Shown: piece after piece, positions 6,097-8,081 of the stretch
How the letters are laid out: each line of letters opens with the position of its first letter
Numbering within the stretch: position 1 is the stretch's first letter
Origin: Lachnospiraceae bacterium
GTDB lineage: Bacteria > Bacillota > Clostridia > Lachnospirales > Lachnospiraceae
DNA: 8,081 bases
NCBI GenBank assembly: GCA_031285465.1
Contig: JAITWD010000178.1
Span: 1 to 8,081 of the forward strand
Direction of reading: 5' to 3'
Made by a program: the position numbers and the translations under genes
Notes under the pieces: generated by a model
The model's input: only the letters and a program-made list of their open reading frames with translations
What the model was told of the DNA's origin: nothing
The model's database searches: none

Positions 6097-6843
6097 ATGA
6101 AGAAAATGTTAGTTACGCTTTTGAGTGTTGTGCTATGTGTGAGTTTTTTGACGGCTTGTGGAGACAGCGGTGCGGGTGATGTTCTGACCGTTGGTACCAA
6201 TGCAGAGTTTCCGCCCTTCGAGTATCTTGGTGATGATGGTCAGCCCGATGGTTTTGATGTTGCGCTGATCAAGGCGATTGGCGAGAAGCTGGGTCGTGAG
6301 GTAGTTATTGAAAATCTGGAATTTGATTCTCTGGTAGCGTCTATCGGGACGAAGATCGATGTTGCGATCGCGGCGATGACGGTTACTCCTGAGCGTCAGG
6401 AGATGGTGGATTTTTCTGACAGTTACTATGAAGCGGTTCAGTATGTGATCATACCGGCTGATTCTACTATTGCCACCGCCGCCGATCTGGAAGGCAAGAC
6501 CATTGGCGTGCAGCTTGGAACCACCGGTGATTTTATTGCTTCGGAGATTCCCGGCGTAACCGTTTCCTCTTTCAAAAAAGCGGTAGATGCGGTTAATGAT
6601 CTGATCAATGGAAGGGTTGACTGTGTAATTGTTGATCGTAATCCGGCACTGGTGTTTGCTGAGAATTTTCCCGGTCAGGTAGTATCATTAGAGGGAGTGC
6701 AGTTTGGCTTTGAGCCGGAGTATTATGCTATTGCGATGCCAAAAGGTGATACCGAGATGGCAGAGCAGATCAATGGTGCGCTTCAGGAGTTGATCGAAGA
6801 TGGCACCTTTGATGAGCTGGTAGCAACCTATATTGAGCAGTAA
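6097..6843 (+). CDS. Amino-acid ABC transporter substrate-binding lipoprotein (SBP_bac_3 family)
   Basis: 248 residues. The start ATG at 6097 lies 6 bases after a perfect AGGAGG (6085-6090). The longer open frame from 6031 has no ribosome site and would spoil the signal peptide. A type II signal peptide ends in SFLTAC, with Cys21 as the lipid anchor. The mature protein is a typical family 3 periplasmic-type binding fold: VGTNAEFPPFEY (32-43), GFDVALIKAIGEKLG (52-66), and AAMTVTPERQEMVDFS (92-107) with Arg100 expected to grip the ligand carboxylate. The chain continues with GVQLGTTGDF (137-146), and VDRNPA (179-184) with Asp180 expected to bind the amino group. Length and motif order are normal. 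It delivers a polar or basic amino acid to the permease encoded next; exact specificity cannot be read. The final codons (ATYIEQ-stop) merge into a 14-bp tandem repeat. Confidence 0.95.
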   Translation: MKKMLVTLLSVVLCVSFLTACGDSGAGDVLTVGTNAEFPPFEYLGDDGQPDGFDVALIKAIGEKLGREVVIENLEFDSLVASIGTKIDVAIAAMTVTPERQEMVDFSDSYYEAVQYVIIPADSTIATAADLEGKTIGVQLGTTGDFIASEIPGVTVSSFKKAVDAVNDLINGRVDCVIVDRNPALVFAENFPGQVVSLEGVQFGFEPEYYAIAMPKGDTEMAEQINGALQELIEDGTFDELVATYIEQ

Positions 6844-6906
6844 GAACTTGGCAGTAGGAATTTAGCATTAAGTATTGGGCAGTAATTATCGAGCAGTAAG
6901 TATTGA
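6837..6906 (+). repeat. 14-bp tandem repeat spanning the stop codon and the gap after the binding-protein gene
   Basis: Five head-to-tail copies of a unit with consensus GCAGTAAGTATTGA: 6837-6850 (10 of 14 matches), 6851-6864 (11), 6865-6878 (12), 6879-6892 (12) and 6893-6906 (14). A degenerate copy follows at 6907-6920. The preceding coding stretch 6823-6836 already matches 9 of 14, so the array seems to have grown from the gene's own 3' end. The first copy contains the stop codon. The array replaces the hairpin often found after binding-protein genes. The remaining gap to 6969 contains only the permease ribosome site. Confidence 0.85.
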
Positions 6907-6969
6907 AGACTAGGATGTTACTTTGAAGGCAACAAATAGTTACGAAATTAGAAAAGGAAGTACGACCCG

Positions 6970-7668
6970 ATGAGGGAATGGTTAATTGGAGCACAGGAAA
7001 AATTTATAGCGGCATTTATTACCGACGACCGCTGGAAGCTTTATTTGGACGGACTGGGCGTGACGGTTATGATCTCGCTCTTTGCAGCGGTTTTAGGCTT
7101 GGTTATCGGCACTATCCTTGCCTTTATGAAGTTATCGGCCAAGGAGGGGAAGAAAACCATCTGGAGTGTCATCGCCAATGTTTATATTGATGTTATCCGT
7201 GGAACGCCTACGGTATTGCAGATTTTGATCATGTATAATGTGATCATGGTCAGTAGCAAGAATGGGGTTTTGATTGCGGTTTTGACCTTTGGTATTAACA
7301 GTGGCGCCTATGTCGCCGAGATTATCCGGGCAGGAATTTTGGCAGTGGATAAAGGTCAGACCGAAGCCGGTCGTTCGGTTGGATTGTCAGGGGTACGTAC
7401 GATGGCTTACATTGTTTTGCCGCAGGCGTTTAAGAATGTTCTGCCCCCTATTGGTAATGAGTTCATCGTATTGTTGAAGGAAACGGCGATCGTTGGTTAT
7501 GTCGCGCTTAACGATCTGACCAGAATATCCAATCAGATCACTTCCCGGACCTACGATGCTTTTATGCCATTGATCGGTGCGGCGGTGATATATTTTATCA
7601 TTATTAAAATACTGACCCTGCTCTTAGCCAAATTGGAAAGGAGACTGCGTCAAAGTGATAATCGTTAA
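6970..7668 (+). CDS. Amino-acid ABC transporter permease (HisM/GlnP type)
   Basis: 232 residues from ATG 6970, with AAGGAAG 9 bases upstream. Membrane segments are visible at about 29-53, 66-93, 98-118, 163-181 and 198-220. FRGTP-like VIRGTPTVLQ (75-84) and the EAA loop (about 132-163: EAGRSVGLS, then LPQAFKNVLPPIGNE) are diagnostic of polar amino acid permeases. The EAA loop contacts the ATPase. The C-terminus is basic (KLERRLRQ) and overlaps the ATPase start by 14 bases, so the two are translated together. It probably works as a homodimer, because no second permease is visible here. Length and motifs are normal. Confidence 0.95.
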   Translation: MREWLIGAQEKFIAAFITDDRWKLYLDGLGVTVMISLFAAVLGLVIGTILAFMKLSAKEGKKTIWSVIANVYIDVIRGTPTVLQILIMYNVIMVSSKNGVLIAVLTFGINSGAYVAEIIRAGILAVDKGQTEAGRSVGLSGVRTMAYIVLPQAFKNVLPPIGNEFIVLLKETAIVGYVALNDLTRISNQITSRTYDAFMPLIGAAVIYFIIIKILTLLLAKLERRLRQSDNR

Positions 7669-8081
7669 GGATTTACATAAACAATTTGCCGATCAAAATC
7701 ATGTCCTGAAAGGTATTGATTACCATATTAAAAATGGGGAAAAAATTGTGGTGGTCGGACCCTCCGGTTCGGGTAAAAGTACCTTTTTACGTTGTCTCAA
7801 CCTTTTAGAACAGCCGACAAAGGGGGAAATATGGTTTGAAGGTCAGGAGATTACTTCGCCGGCGGTCGACATTAATAAAATCCGGATGCAGATGGGAATG
7901 GTATTTCAGAATTTTAATCTGTTTAACAATCTGACCGTTCTAAAGAATATTACCCTTGCCCCGATCAAGCTTAAGCTGATGGGTAAAGAAGAGGCACAGG
8001 AGAATGCTTTTCGTCTTCTGGAGCGGGTGGGGCTGAAAGAGAAGGCGTATGATTATCCCAGCCGGTTATCGGGCGGACAGA
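7655..8081 (+). CDS. Amino-acid ABC transporter ATP-binding protein (GlnQ/HisP type), 3' end outside window
   Basis: 142 codons are visible from a GTG start inside the permease end. AAAGGAG (7637-7643) lies 11 bases upstream, slightly far but the only candidate, and the N-terminus MIIVKDLHKQF is typical. The Walker A motif is GPSGSGKST (35-43), the Q loop MVFQNFNLF has Gln85, and the segment LTVLKNITLAP (93-103) is typical of amino-acid importers. The last codons give the LSGGQ signature (138-142). Walker B and the H loop lie beyond the window. It powers the importer from the cytoplasmic face. Nothing seen suggests inactivity. Confidence 0.95.
   Translation, partial: MIIVKDLHKQFADQNHVLKGIDYHIKNGEKIVVVGPSGSGKSTFLRCLNLLEQPTKGEIWFEGQEITSPAVDINKIRMQMGMVFQNFNLFNNLTVLKNITLAPIKLKLMGKEEAQENAFRLLERVGLKEKAYDYPSRLSGGQ

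Noticed and set aside
6837..6906. CRISPR-like array
   Set aside because: Units are directly adjacent with no spacers and are only 14 bp long, so this is a plain tandem repeat.
6770..6994. Minus-strand open frame with a repeating peptide pattern
   Set aside because: The pattern (three 14-bp units make 14 codons) is a by-product of the tandem repeat, with no ribosome site or recognisable protein.

Overview
The window reads like a chromosomal segment from a Gram-positive, low-to-moderate GC bacterium, most likely of the Bacillota (Clostridia). The basis is strong purine-rich Shine-Dalgarno sites, two lipobox-bearing lipoproteins (one a solute-binding protein), an OmpR/VanS-like two-component pair, and surface proteins with collagen-like Gly-X-Y repeats. 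Genus cannot be fixed from the sequence alone. There are eight genes, two of them cut by the window edges.

Left block (1-2379, + strand): three genes that look like one operon for secreted or surface proteins. The first is a membrane-anchored collagen-like protein whose 5' end lies outside the window. It has a single N-terminal membrane helix, a short 'GFTGTREEF' motif, a three-heptad coiled coil, 20 Gly-X-Y units and a small C-terminal domain. The second is a 73-residue exported protein, and the third a 415-residue exported protein. The second and third share an N-terminal module (15 of 29 identical positions by eye). The second gene looks broken by an in-frame TAA: the reading frame beyond it still resembles its paralog and ends in a TGA that overlaps the ATG of the third gene. 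This block is the least familiar part of the window and the best candidate for an undescribed surface system.

Middle block (2421-5895, - strand, convergent with the left block): a lipoprotein predicted to fold as a beta-propeller is followed, 252 bases downstream, by an OmpR-family response regulator and a membrane histidine kinase that overlap by 8 bases. The kinase has an acidic extracytoplasmic domain and an atypical, shortened ATP-binding region. The lipoprotein has a good sigma-A-like promoter (TTGGCT-17-TATAAT) preceded by three 15-bp direct repeats. That arrangement suggests regulated transcription and a start codon later than the longest reading frame.

Right block (6097-8081, + strand, divergent from the lipoprotein): an amino-acid ABC importer of the polar amino acid family, in the order binding lipoprotein, permease, ATPase. 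The ATPase overlaps the permease by 14 bases and is cut by the window end just after its LSGGQ signature. Between the binding protein and the permease lies a 14-bp tandem repeat of about five copies. It seems to have grown from the 3' end and stop codon of the binding-protein gene.

The importer, kinase pair and left block may be functionally unrelated neighbours. The only link the sequence suggests is adjacency of the propeller lipoprotein with the two-component system and its divergent placement from the importer.
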